NCBI GenBank assembly: GCA_024699855.1
Contig: JAMPIQ010000001.1
Coordinates: forward strand, 15,128,001 to 15,192,000
DNA length: 64,000 bases
DNA from: Aphelenchoides besseyi
Taxonomy: Eukaryota; Nematoda; Chromadorea; Rhabditida; Aphelenchoididae
Direction of reading: 5' to 3'
Below, in pieces: positions 12,978-23,822 of the stretch (positions within the stretch are counted from its first letter, which is position 1; every line of letters begins with the position of its first letter). A model generated the notes under the pieces. That model searched no databases. It saw nothing but the letters and a program-made list of their open reading frames with translations, and was not told the origin of the DNA. Made by a program: the position numbers and the translations under genes.

Positions 12978-14829
12978 CTGAAAAAAAGACGATCAAAACG
13001 CGATTTCCACGGTTCCCGACGCAAATGATTCACGCAAAATGACGCATTTGGAGGGAAAGCGATTAGTTAGCGCGATTTCGACCAAAAAAGTTTTTGGAGT
13101 AGAAAAAAGAGCGGAAAAGAACAAACAATATGCTTTCTGGCCGCCGTTCTTCTTTTGGCGCGTTCTTTTGTTTGCTCAAGAAACGTGGATCGGTTTTTGG
13201 AGGAATTTAAAATTCGAAGTTTACGAATTCCAAATGCAATAAAAAAGTCCCGCAGTTCGAGCGGTTTCTTTGATTTGCGAAAGCGCGATTTCGATTGTAA
13301 AGAAAAACGGCGAGCGGAATAAACAAAATTTTACAGCGGCGAGCAAACGCGAAAATTCATAAGACAAATTCTCTCCAGAAGCGATTGAGCGCAGGCGAGA
13401 ATTGACAGATTGGTTTTTTTCTTATCACAAACCGCGAACTGATCGAAAACAAGAAAAAAACCGTCGAAACGCCGTTCGAAGACGCCGCGCCGAACGAACG
13501 TGCCGCCGCGGCGCCTCGCGCGTATTTTGCCAAAAAATCTTCGCGCGTCCTAATCCGCAAAACTCGACGGATGAGTGGGAGGCGAGAACTCCCGCTGTTT
13601 TTTTGTCGAGGAAACTAATCAGCGAAATTGGAAACAAAATTGCAATTTCGACCACTCGAAACTGCGGGAAAATCGGACGGTGCGAACCGGAGGGTTGCAA
13701 TCGATTTCGAGCTCAAAAACAAATAAAATTAAAATCGATTGTTTGCCCTCCACTCGAGGAGAATTTTACACGAAAATTACAAGAGTGAAAACAAACTACT
13801 CTCTTTCCTTCTTGCAATTGACCTTCAGGAATCAAAGGGATTTACGACAAAGAGCGGGGAGGAGCAGTGAAGAAGAAGACGAAATTCATCTTTTGAGGGC
13901 CAAATTCGTTTAAACTTTATTGTTTATTTGCGTGTTTCCAAAAAGAATGAGCGCAAAAGGGAAAGTCTTCCGGAAGCGTGTGTCGAAATTATGCAAAAAA
14001 CTGGACTTCAACGCACTGGAAAGTTTTCGCCCTCACGCTGCGCCCCTGCGCACGAGCAAAAAAGAACGTGGGAAGCGCGATTTTTGTAATCGAAAATTGG
14101 TCTGAGGGTAATTACGATTCCGGAATTCCAGTCGATTAGTTCGTTCAATCGACTGCGACAAAATCGAAAACGCAAACAATCAGCGGGCCAACAAGTCGGT
14201 TGGGGAATCTACGCGAGTGTCGTGAATTGGGTAAGTCTTTTAACCTGTGGAGTCAGATTTCGTCGTCTTTCCGCTTCGATTGGCACGTAGGTGAAGGAAT
14301 TGAAGACGCGCAACCGACGGCCATTTTCCGGGCGTCGAAATTGATGACCACGTCGAACATCCGCGAAAAAAGCGAAAGAAACTTATGAAGTCGCATTCTG
14401 TTTACATTGGAAATCTCATGGGAAAAAGTCGTAATGCACAAAATTTTTGCGAATTCGATCGTAAAATGGTCCTGAAAATTGGGGACCTTTTGTATGCCTT
14501 CGGTCGTCCAAAAAATCAAAACACATTCACATCTGTGGACCAAAACCCCCGAGTAATCTTTGCGAAAGTCGAATGAATCAAATTGCGCTCCTTTTTCGAC
14601 CTTTCAACGACTATGGGAACGTTTATTATTCTCTCAAACAAAACAAAATCAACAACAACAAAAAAACAATTAACGTCGTCCACCAGTGGGTCGCCGTCCA
14701 CCAGTCGGTCGTCGTCCCTAAATTGCTTGTTGAAATGCGGCGAGTTGGAGGTTACCTTTGGTTTCGAGGATTTCCCGTTCTTGCGTCGATCTGCCGCCTT
14801 TTCGGCTCTTGCATCCTGGAATTCGAATT
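12978..14829. other. Non-coding CpG-rich region upstream of the Ras gene
   Basis: About 1.85 kb without a gene I can support. Composition is uneven: 13260-13780 is rich in CpG and in CGAAA-type words (for example CGCCGCGCCGAACGAACG near 13484), which suggests a promoter or 5' leader region of the Ras gene. At 14688-14725 there is an imperfect 18-nt tandem repeat (GTCCACCAGT units). A minus-strand frame open from about 14900 to 14516 overlaps the 3' end of the Spb1 gene but is not in its frame. Confidence 0.4.
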
Positions 14830-17800
14830 CTATGGTCGTCTTCGAGCTTCTTTTACCTTTTTGAGTCGGGAATCCACGACTTTGTAACGGCCACCAGTGG
14901 GTCGAGCAACTCGACCTCTACGACCCTTTGTCATCACCACTTTCTTGATCGGACGTTTCTCGGGACGTAAGGCCCGTTTGTAGACTCTAAAAAGCACGAA
15001 TTAATTTCCAGTTCAATAGCTTCGCAATTTACTTCTTGACCTCACGAACTTTTTCGGTGTGATCCATTTCTTCGTTTTCGAAAAGACCTTCGGCTCGTTT
15101 TTTTGCTTTTTCCAGACGTCGAATTTGGCGCTTCTTTTTGCGCATCTTCGCTTCAACCACCGCCTTGACGGGCCGGGCATTCACCGCCATGGTTCGTTTC
15201 TTGTAGAAGGCAAGACGATCTCGCTCAACCGGAGGCAATTTACGGCAAAATTTCTTCTCGTCGTCCACGAACCAATCCGGAAGATTGTCGTCGTTGTTCG
15301 TGTACCGATTCCACGCCCAATCCTCCAATTCGGATCGGGTTTTCGTCGAGTGGATCATCTTTTCGGCCATCGCCAACTCCATGGGCGTCAACTTAATTTT
15401 CTTTGTTGGCTTCTCTTCGGCATCTTCGAGTTTCCGTTTCACACGCAGATTCTCGTCGCCCGTCTGCTCGTCGTCACTCACATCCACGTCGATCTCCGCT
15501 CCAAAAGAACTCAACGGCTGTTTGATGTCCGGCTTCTCGTCCTCCGAATCCCCGATGTCTTCATCTTCGGACACTTCCGTTTCTTCATCCTTCGGTTCTT
15601 CCAATCTGAATGCTCGGTTTAATTGACCGTAAATTAGCAGTGAGTCATTGGCCGGCTATTTGATTGGCAGATGTTGACATCTCAAGCCTTCGTTCAAATA
15701 GGCAAAAGCATTAAAAGAGAAACGAAAAGCGGTAAAAGCCAACTCAAATGATTTGAAACGAAAGAACTCTACAGTATCGGAATTTAGCCATAAAATTAAC
15801 AAAAGTCAAACATATTTTGATTAGACGAAATAACGTTAATGGTCAGAACGATTATATGGAAAAGGTAGTTAAGCATTCAACACTAGTACTCCTTATCCAA
15901 TAACATTAAGCTCATGTAACTTAATTACACAACCAAACTATCGTTTGTTTAGGAGCTTGCCGTTTGTAAATTTTGCTTACCGTTGTTGTCCTTTGAGTCG
16001 GTACTCGTCGAGAATTTTGGACATTTTTTCGGGAAGTTCTTCTGAAAACCATTGCAATTAGAAATCGACTCCTGAATACTCGCCGTCTTCATTTTCGATG
16101 ATATCCGATTCAAAATAACGATCTTCGTCGTCCATGAGGTCCTCGTCTTCTTCTGATTCCGACTTGTCCGATCCTTCGGCTTCTTTCAATGGCAAATTGG
16201 CTTTGCGATAAGCTTCTTTGCGCAGTTGGTTGCGCTTCAAAGCTTTGCGAATTGTCGTCAAGTTGAAAAGCTCATCGTCGACCGCATCGATCTGATCGCC
16301 TTCGTGATGCATTCCCAACTGCTTTCGCTCCTGTAGTCGTTTCTTGTTCTTTAACATCTCACGTTTCTTCCTGAAAATTTCGAATCAACTTTTGATGGGC
16401 CTGTTAACTGACTTCTTCAATTTCGCTTTTTCGGCCGCACTCGCATTCTGAATCAATTCGTCGATTTCGTCCAATTCCTTTTGTTCTTCCTGTTCGCGTT
16501 TCTCCTCTTCAGTTAATTGCGGTTCATTAGCACTTTTCCTGAAATTAGAAACCGAAGTTAAAAAAAGCTAGAAAGAGCATTTGGATTGCTGTTGATGATT
16601 AGGTACAAATCCACAATAAACTCAAAGATACACAACAACTTACTCGGCTTCCTTCTCCTTTTTGATCTCCTCCAGAATCTTCTTTCGCCACGTTAAAATC
16701 TTCCGCAATTCGCCGCCACCACAAACACGAACATCACGAAGACATTCGCGCAGTTCGGGAGTCGTGAATTTGCTCTGTTCGAACTGCTCTTCGTCCAGAA
16801 CAATGCAATTCGCTTTGGCAAGAAGCTGTAAATGCTCGGGAGAGTTGATGAACTCCGAGGCTTTGAGTTCCTTGAACAACGTTACATCGCCGTCTTCGTA
16901 GCCAAGGGCTTTTGTTTTCTTGATTTTCCCTCTTCCACTCAATAGACGATGACTGAAAAGAAGGCCATTGATAAGTTTATACCTGCAAACCTACATGTTA
17001 ACGTCCGGTTGATTATTTTCGACTTGAGCAAAAACTTTTTTCAAATTTAGAAGATCGCCGTCAATCTTTTCGGGTTTCAGAAACTTCTCACAAACAACAA
17101 AGATTTCGGCCGATTCCAAACGACTGGCTGCTGGTTTCCATACGTGCACGTGTTTGAAGAGCTTTTCGAAGGTTTGGATCAACGCTGCATAGTCGGCAGA
17201 ACGAAAGACTTTCGTTACAAACCATCCACCAGCTCTCAGAATCTGTGTGGCCAAACGCAAAGCCGATAGAGTCAAACAGTTTTGTTCGAAGGCATCGTGT
17301 GTCCAATTTTGACCGACATTCGGAGCACCGTCGTGCAAAACACAATCCACCTGCAATTACTATGAACACTCCATTTAAACCGTGAACTCACCTCCCACTT
17401 GTTGAGATTGCTTTTAATTAACTGACGAGTCTTCTCGGTTGTGATGTCGCCTTGAAGTGTGATGCAGTTCTTGATTGCTTTGATGGGCACCAAATCCACT
17501 CCTGAAAGTTCGACTCAAAACAAAAGAAAGCGTACTTGACTCACCAATTCGAATCGAAGAAACGGGCATATTTTCAGCTGCCACTTGCAGCCAACCACCC
17601 GGAGCAGCACATAAGTCGACGAGTGCTCGAGATCGTTGCAGAAACTCGAACTTCTTGTTCAGTTGAATCAATTTGAAGGCAGCACGAGATCGAAAACCTG
17701 TAGAGCAATTCAATAGTTGTTGAATGTTAAGTAGCAATTAAAGAAGGAAAGTTTAAGGAGATTGAACTTACCAGCTTCCTTTGCCAAGTGATAGAACTTG

Positions 17801-17838
17801 TCGCGACGTTGCTTTCCGATTTTGACCTTCTTACCCAT
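14830..17838 (-). CDS. Spb1/FTSJ3-type pre-rRNA 2'-O-methyltransferase
   Basis: Nucleolar AdoMet-dependent enzyme that 2'-O-methylates large-subunit pre-rRNA during ribosome assembly. Ten exons: 17838-17772, 17697-17545, 17501-17392, 17350-16995, 16952-16644, 16538-16413, 16370-about 16120, 16041-15981, 15605-15033, 14986-14830; about 720 residues. N-terminal FtsJ domain: [13 protein letters not shown] motif [31 protein letters not shown], giving the K-D-K-E catalytic layout. Then the GYEDGD region, acidic Lys/Glu-rich linkers and an Spb1_C domain with a basic end ([20 protein letters not shown]). The donor of exon 7 is uncertain: the frame runs into TAA at 16063-16065, and the only GT matching the phase of exon 8 is at 16119 (GTTATT). 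A TTTCAG acceptor lies just upstream of the ATG, fitting trans-splicing or a leader intron. Confidence 0.92.
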
Positions 17839-19236
17839 GATTGGAACTCGAAGTCTGAAATCAGAAACAATTGATCCTTTTTGCTGCTTCAGAAGACATG
17901 AAACAACACGTTAACGCGAATTTAGAGTTCAGTCAAACACCACAAAATTTGTCTAATGACACGGGAATGCCCATATAACTGAGACATTAAAGATGAAAAT
18001 TGTACACTTCAACGATGAAATTGGTCATCCGATCGTTCCCACAGAAAATCCGTTGTCGCCGAGCAAATCGATGGTTGGGAAAATTGTGTTGTAACGAGTA
18101 GGGCGCGCAATGCGAAACCAAATAGGCAGTCATTTCGATTCGTTTACACAACTAGAACCTTTGAGAGGTCTTAACACAAAAACGAACACAAATCGCATCT
18201 TCGGAGAACTCCTTTAAACCTTCAAAGTGTCAATCGATGTTGGGATTTCATTTTGCTTTCACAATCTCGCAAATCGCAGCGAATCTAGAGTCCATGTGGT
18301 CGGCTGCACTCGCGTTCGCAGACTCAACACTCGCGAAAAAGTGGGGGGTCGATTCGCGTGCTGTTCGAAGTGTCTCTTCCCGTCCGTCTTTCCCAGTTGG
18401 TTGCTTTCGAGCGGTCGAGAGAGAGAAGCGAATTGTTATTTTTTTGGACGCTTTCCGTTTTCTGGATTTTCGAATGTTTTCGGGAATTCGAAGTTGCCAA
18501 GACGTTCGTTCATGGATTCGCAATCCGGTGCCTGATTTTTCAACCCAAATTCTCGACGTCGAAAATCGACTTGCGCGCGCCGTTCACGTCATTTTCCAAT
18601 TCCACGCAAAAACTACGGCTTTCTGTTGGCCGCTTTTGCGGCGTCGGACGGCGAAAGAGAAGTTCGACGCCCGTTGGCGTTTGGCGTCGTGGTTGGCGGC
18701 AAAAAATATTTTACGTGCCAGAACGACTCCGACATTTCTGCTGCTTTTGTGGTTTCTCAAATTACCGTAACCGAAATTCTCCCTCTTCATGTCGTCCATT
18801 AGGCATTTTGGGAAGAGAGCGAGAGAGCGAAAGTTCGGTTGCAAAGCGACGCTTTTTGGCGCCTTTCGCAAAAATCGCAAAGATCACAAAAAAGAGATTT
18901 GCGTGAACACAGGACGCGACCATTAAACTCCACGGTCGGAGGGGGGTTTTCGCTGATGGTCATTCGCAACTTTTTTGCTAGTGAGTGGCGACGACCTTTT
19001 CGCTTTTTCTTTCTCTGCCTTCACACACGGGACACACAAGCGCACAAAAACGTCCGCATGTTGGTGACGCTCGCTCTCGCAATTTGGGCGGACGAAAAAT
19101 TCGGCCGTCCGCGTCGCGTTTTCTCCACTCTTCCCGCGTTTTTCGGGTTTGTTGGCGGCGGCATCGAGCTCGGCAGTTTTGCCACATTTCTCTGCTTTGT
19201 GATTACCGTATTTTTCAGTTCCTTTGATTTGCAATC
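17839..19236. other. Intergenic, CpG-rich upstream of prothymosin-like gene
   Basis: No gene I can support strongly. A 33-codon frame (17993-18094, plus; starts MKIVHFNDEI) is open but has no known relatives in my memory. From about 18290 to 19220 the sequence is CpG-rich and open in several overlapping frames on both strands at once, which argues for composition rather than coding. It ends in TTTTTCAG at 19212-19219, an acceptor just before the next ATG. Confidence 0.35.
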
Positions 19237-20247
19237 ATGAGCGCCACTGAACGATCCGCCGAGAAACGTTCGCACGCCGAGGAGAACGGCGAAGACGAGG
19301 TCGTCTCGACGAAGCAAAAGAAGTTGGACGAGGTCGAGAAAATCAAAGACGGCAAAGTGAAAGGTTGGAAGGAAGTGGGCAACTAGCGGGAATAAGTCGC
19401 CTATTTATAGACAAAGCTCAGGACGATGAAAACGAAAACGAGGCCGAAGAGGAGTCCGGTGAGGAGAATGAGGGTGAGTTGCGGGGCCACTAGTGAGATC
19501 CAGCAGTTGTGGACGGACATTTGCGAAACATGTAATCCTATTGAACTCTTGGTATCGAGCTGTTTCGCGGATCCGCAAATGAACGTTCGCAATTGAATGG
19601 CGTTCAGTCGGATGCGAACTTTAACTTCGAATTTATTGCAGAGGAAATCGATGAAGAGGATCCTGAGGAAGGCGAAAGCGGTGCAGGCAAGTCGCGATTA
19701 TAAGGTCTTTGCGCTCCACGGAACATGTAAAAGCTAAAGAGACCGCGTCTTTAAATAAGCATACGCAGTTGCCGTAACTTGAAAGAAAGATATTGTGTAC
19801 ATACGGCAGTCATATCTTACATATTCCTAAGGGCGCAAATGACACACAAACCAACTGAATGGGGTTCTAATCAAAAATTATAGATGACGATGTGGACGAT
19901 GAGGACGCTGAACCCGAAGATGATGGTCAGTTTGGTTCAAAGATCGAGTCGTAGTGCAGAATGCCCATTAGCCCCCAACGAAGACTCCGATTTTAGTCGA
20001 CCCACAAAAACATCGTTAAGAGCTTTTAGATGAGAACTGTAAATTTGAAAACTTTTTGATGAACAAAAACTCGGAAGTCAGTTTTCCGACGACAAAAATT
20101 GATCGAAAAAAGGCGACGAGCTTATAGTTTCGTGTTTTAATTGAAAAATTTGGCTTTCTGCGCAACGACTCGACCTTCTCGACTTGTTATCAACGAACTC
20201 GTGTTTCAGAAGAAAACGACGGCTCGGACGATGGTGAAGAAGAGTGA
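19237..20247 (+). CDS. Prothymosin-alpha-like acidic nuclear protein
   Basis: Five small exons (19237-19363, 19411-19473, 19642-19686, 19884-19925, 20210-20247) encode 104 residues, more than a third of them Asp or Glu. The start is MSATERSAEKRSHAEENGED; a Lys-rich stretch (TKQKKLDEVEKIKDGK) is followed by an almost unbroken acidic tail with no hydrophobic core. Length, composition and order resemble prothymosin-alpha/parathymosin, disordered histone-H1-binding chromatin proteins; a histone chaperone tail is an alternative. The third intron uses a GC donor (CAG|GCAAGT). All junctions keep phase 1. An acceptor TTTTTCAG lies 17 nt before the ATG, so the mRNA is probably trans-spliced or has a leader intron. 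Homology in such low-complexity sequence is only suggestive. Confidence 0.8.
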
Positions 20248-20466
20248 AAGCGAATGACCTGACCTCCTAATTTCATTCAACTTTTGTTTTTTTCGACCAA
20301 AAAGAAAAACCGAATGGTCTCCTCCTCTCAACTCTAAAGGGTTCTTGTGGGCACTTTCTTTATTTATATTCGCAAACTACTCGCCCGACCTTTCTAATCA
20401 ATCCACTCGTTTGTTTGTTGATAATTAAAAACGTACACAACAAATCGAATAAGTTTATTCCAACAA

Positions 20467-21033
20467 CTAAGGAAGCAATTGACCGGCACCCGAGCGCTCC
20501 GAATTCACCCGATCCAACGAGTCGGTTTGCTCTTTGATGAAACGAGCATTGGCATTCATTTGCTTATCCATCTGATCGTATTCGTCTTTCGAGACGTCGG
20601 CGAAGTTGTGTTGCACCTTAGAGCCCAACTTCTGGAAACGAACGAATTAAAAAGAAGACAAATCCAACTCACAAAGTAGACGTACGCAAACTTTTGGTCC
20701 GGCTCCTTCCACATGGCCTGACGATAGCGGTGTGAAGCCCGGTTCGACCACTCGATCTTGCCCATTACGTTCTGAAAAGCGAAATGTAAGAACGAAAACA
20801 CGAAAACCAACTTGAATTCGAACATCGCGAACCGGCAGTTTGTAGATCTTTTCCAGATACTGTCGCACGTCGTATCGACTCATCTGCGGATGAACTTCGA
20901 ATTTGGCGGCGTGGCTCGGGAGTTTTTTGTAGCCGCAGGGCGGTGTCTCGGCGTATCGCATCCAGAATTCGGTGAGGAAGACGCGTGTTTGCGGGTTTCC
21001 CGGTTGCCAAAGTCGTGGGATTCGAGTCGACAT
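20467..21033 (-). CDS. mrpl-23: Mitochondrial large-subunit ribosomal protein mL23/uL23m
   Basis: Component of the mitochondrial ribosome, near the peptide exit tunnel by family knowledge. Three exons (21033-20812, 20771-20673, 20631-20467) give 161 residues. Near the start, PRLWQPGNPQTRVFLTEFWM matches the conserved mL23 N-terminus (L/Y-x-x-G-x-P-Q-x-R-V-F-L-P-x-F-x-M); MSRYDVRQYLEKIYKLPVRD is the L23 helix-strand, followed by KIEWSNR and a charged tail. Introns are about 40 nt. It is divergently arranged with the SET-domain gene, with only 129 bp between the two start codons, so the two probably share a promoter. Confidence 0.9.
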
Positions 21034-21162
21034 CGTCGCTTCAACTGCCAAACAAACGCCGAAAGCCATTGGACTTTCGCATCGTGACGAAGTTCTTCGT
21101 TGATCGATTTACGTAAGACCTAAAATACTTGCTGTCATTCAATTTCACTATGTGCATTAGCG

Positions 21163-21933
21163 ATGAGTCTGATGATCGGGAATCGTCGACGTGCTAACGT
21201 AAGTCGAGATTCGGACTTCAATTTCCTTTTAGTTTCAGGACTTTGAAGCGGATGAAGCGTTCGATCCAGCACCTTCAACGTCTCGTCCTCCGAAACGCAC
21301 ACGGCCAAACGAAACGGTGACGACCACAACCAACGCACAACTTCCAAATCAACCACCGGTCGTTCCCGTTGACTCAACGCCCTTCAACGAGACGTTTCCA
21401 TCTCAACGCGTTCACTACGCCAATTCGATCCGTTTGCTTGTGGCGCACATCAAAACCGCTCGCGATTCGCAGATTGCTGTCTTTGCTGATGAAGCCGTTC
21501 AACCCGGTGGTTAGTTTGTTTCTATGTTACTAAACACCCGATCTTTTAGTTTTGGTCGTTGAATTCGTTGGCGAGTTGCTGCGTGTGACCGTGGCCCAGG
21601 AACGCGAAAAACAATATCGAGCCAAAGGGCTTTTGGTTTCGATGTTCAAATACGACGAAGACTACGTGAGTTCTTGTTTTCACTACTCAACTTCTTGTTG
21701 TTCAGGTGATTGATGCTTCTAAGCACGGAAATGCCGCACGTTTCATTCGACATTCATGTCAACCGAACTGCGAAGCGATTTCAATGCGTACCAACGGTCT
21801 CCGGAGAATCTTCTTGCGATCTACGAGTGCAATTGAACGAGGCGACGAACTCACTTATGACTATAAACTTTCGGCCGGTAATCAGCCGGCTAGATGTCGT
21901 TGTGGAAGAAAAAACTGCCGTAGCTTTTTGTAA
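21163..21933 (+). CDS. Short SET-domain protein
   Basis: Probable lysine methyltransferase or SET-type chromatin reader. Four exons (21163-21198, 21239-21506, 21550-21665, 21706-21933) encode 215 residues, nearly all of it SET plus post-SET. Visible: VVEFVGELLR, IDASKHGNAARF, the pseudoknot RHSCQPNC, GDELTYDYK and a cysteine-rich post-SET CRCGRKNC. The order matches SET1/MLL enzymes. Odd points: the usual G-x-G SAM-binding element before the first strand is not evident (SQIAVFAD instead), and the pseudoknot has Arg where active enzymes usually have Asn (NHSC), as in the KMT2E/SETD5 (set-9/set-26) group. Most SET proteins are far longer, so this may be a split or truncated paralogue. Confidence 0.85.
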
Positions 21934-22076
21934 CACCAATAAACTAACTTATTCTTCGTTTTACTTATCAAAAGAAAAGAGTTACTTAAAATTTAAAGAT
22001 CGAATAGGTAGAAAGCAAGTAGAGAATAGACCTTCTTTAATGTTCTGTTGTGATACGACAGTTTTTATTGGTGCGA

Positions 22077-22980
22077 TCAAACAGAAGAAGAATGTTGAGC
22101 GATAAACTTGTTCAATAGAACATAGTCATCGACGATCATTTTCAAGAGTTTGACATGTTCACTCAACGAGTTAGTCTTCAAGTTACCCAAGAATTCATGA
22201 CCGTTTGCTGACTTCAAAGCGATGCGACGAACAACTGAAAAATTGAAGTGGAATGGAGATGAGCAGCTTACTCGATTGTTTGATTTCACCCGGCTTCTTC
22301 GAAACAACTGGACATCCAATTTTCTTGTTCTCCTGAAACAGTCGGTAATCGTTCTCATCTTCTCTAGCTTACTAATCCATTTTCCAACGAATTGATCGCT
22401 TGTTTCAATCTCGAAGTCATATCGCGAAGTTGACTAACCAGTTGATTTGCTTTTGAATTGAAAATGCTCGTTGGTTTCAGTTCAAACTTACCGTTGACTG
22501 GTTTGATGTCCGACGACAAATTCAAAGAAGACTTCAAATTCAAACTCGAAGTCGTGGATGGATAAACCGTCATCAAATCCGTACTGCTGGTCGAATTGCT
22601 GTTCGAAGAAAAAGTCGGTGGAGTGAAGAAAGCGGTTAAGTCAGTAGTTGAGTCCATTGTATCCAAACAGTTCGTGTTCTTGTTATCGTTCGAATCAGAG
22701 GAGCGCGTATAAGGACAAAGGCCAGAATTAGACGAATGTGGTTTCTCGTCTTTGGGAGCTAAAATTGTCGCAAATAACATCCGAATCAGAAGAAATCGAA
22801 CCACCAGTCGGCTTCTCTTCTTCATCAAACGAATAGTCAGGACGGACGTAAAGACTCGAATCCGATTTCACGGAACAAACAGCGAGTTTGTGAAGTGGAA
22901 ACTAAAACGTGAATTGGGAGTCTTTGAGATGAACCTACGGTCTTGGCCGAAGCATCAGAATTTGCGTTCAAGCGAAACAT
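22077..22980 (-). CDS. Uncharacterised Ser/Thr/Asn-rich protein with C-terminal helix
   Basis: I do not recognise the family. Exons (minus): 22980-22939, 22901-22805, 22758-22492, 22449-22373, 22332-22272, 22234-22077, giving 233 residues. The stretch 22491-22450 (42 nt) could be retained in frame but has a GTAAGT donor, so I take it as an intron. The N-terminal part is polar and low-complexity (SSNSNSTSSTDL). The second half is helical with heptad-like leucines (NQLVSQLRDMTSRLKQAINSL) and ends in a conserved-looking LKTNSLSEHVKLLKMIVDDY helix pair. No signal peptide or membrane segment. It is convergent with the SET gene (144 bp between stops). Confidence 0.65.
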
Positions 22981-23133
22981 TTCGGTAGTCGAGCAAAGAA
23001 CGAAAGTGCGAGCGGGCAACTCAAACGATCGAGACAAAAGTGATTGAAAGTTCGAAATTCACGAATTGTTTTCAGAATATGCATTTCAACTTAATTTTTC
23101 AACCTTCAAATCATTCTTACTTGGTTTTCAAGA

Positions 23134-23292
23134 ATGAACTGCGATTCGGGTTGTATTGTTGTCGTTGCTATTTGTGCATCACTTACGATTTGCTATGTGG
23201 CTTGTAGTGTTAGTTGTTCCGTGACTTCGATTGCGGAGAGACGACGTACGGTTTGTCAGCGACGATCGTTGAAAAAAAACAAGCAAGTTGAG
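23134..23292 (+). CDS. Small single-pass membrane protein (predicted)
   Basis: A 52-residue frame begins MNCDSGCIVVVAICASLTIC, a hydrophobic segment of about 25 residues rich in Cys, followed by a basic tail (ERRRTVCQRRSLKKN). The acceptor-like TTGGTTTTCAAG just precedes the ATG, and an AATAAA follows at 23408. The layout suggests a type I/III mini membrane protein, but no relatives are recognised and such a short frame can occur by chance. Confidence 0.4.
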
Positions 23293-23822
23293 GTTGTGGC
23301 TTAAGATCGTTAGTTTAAGTCTTTGTACTTATTTGACAAGAATCAATTTTCAGAATCCAAAATTGTCTTCGTCGGTGTTCGTAGTTACGTTTGTAATCAC
23401 TTAACACGAATAAACTTAAAACCTGACTATGGAAAGCGTAACAACAATGACTTCTATTCATCTGTTCGAAGTTCGGTATTTGTTCTGTGGTTGATTACCT
23501 TGTCTGCACTTTAAGAAAATGGACAAAGAACTTGGACTCATTTGTTACCTACAAAACTTCTCTAAACAAGGTCGAGAAGTTTTTTTTCGATTAACAAGAC
23601 GTAATTTTTCGTATTTTGGTTCTTTGATTTGAATGGAAAATGGTCTCAAAGCTGAGAAAGTACTCGTCTTTCTTCTTAATCATTGCTTATCTTCATATTA
23701 GACAAAGTTGATATCTCAGTCAGTTCTATTGGAGTAAATTTCATTGCTTTTGTGTCAACTCGACAAAATGAGTTGCTTTCGTCTAAACGAATCAACCGGC
23801 AGAAGTATTCTTGAGTACGCTA

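Noticed and set aside
14516..14900. Minus-strand open frame overlapping the end of the Spb1 gene
   Set aside because: It would need a frame change relative to the clear KVVDSRLKK end. Spb1-family proteins normally end soon after that motif.
18227..19240. Several long frames on both strands upstream of the prothymosin-like gene
   Set aside because: They overlap in many registers, carry no domains and follow from the low stop density of CpG-rich DNA.
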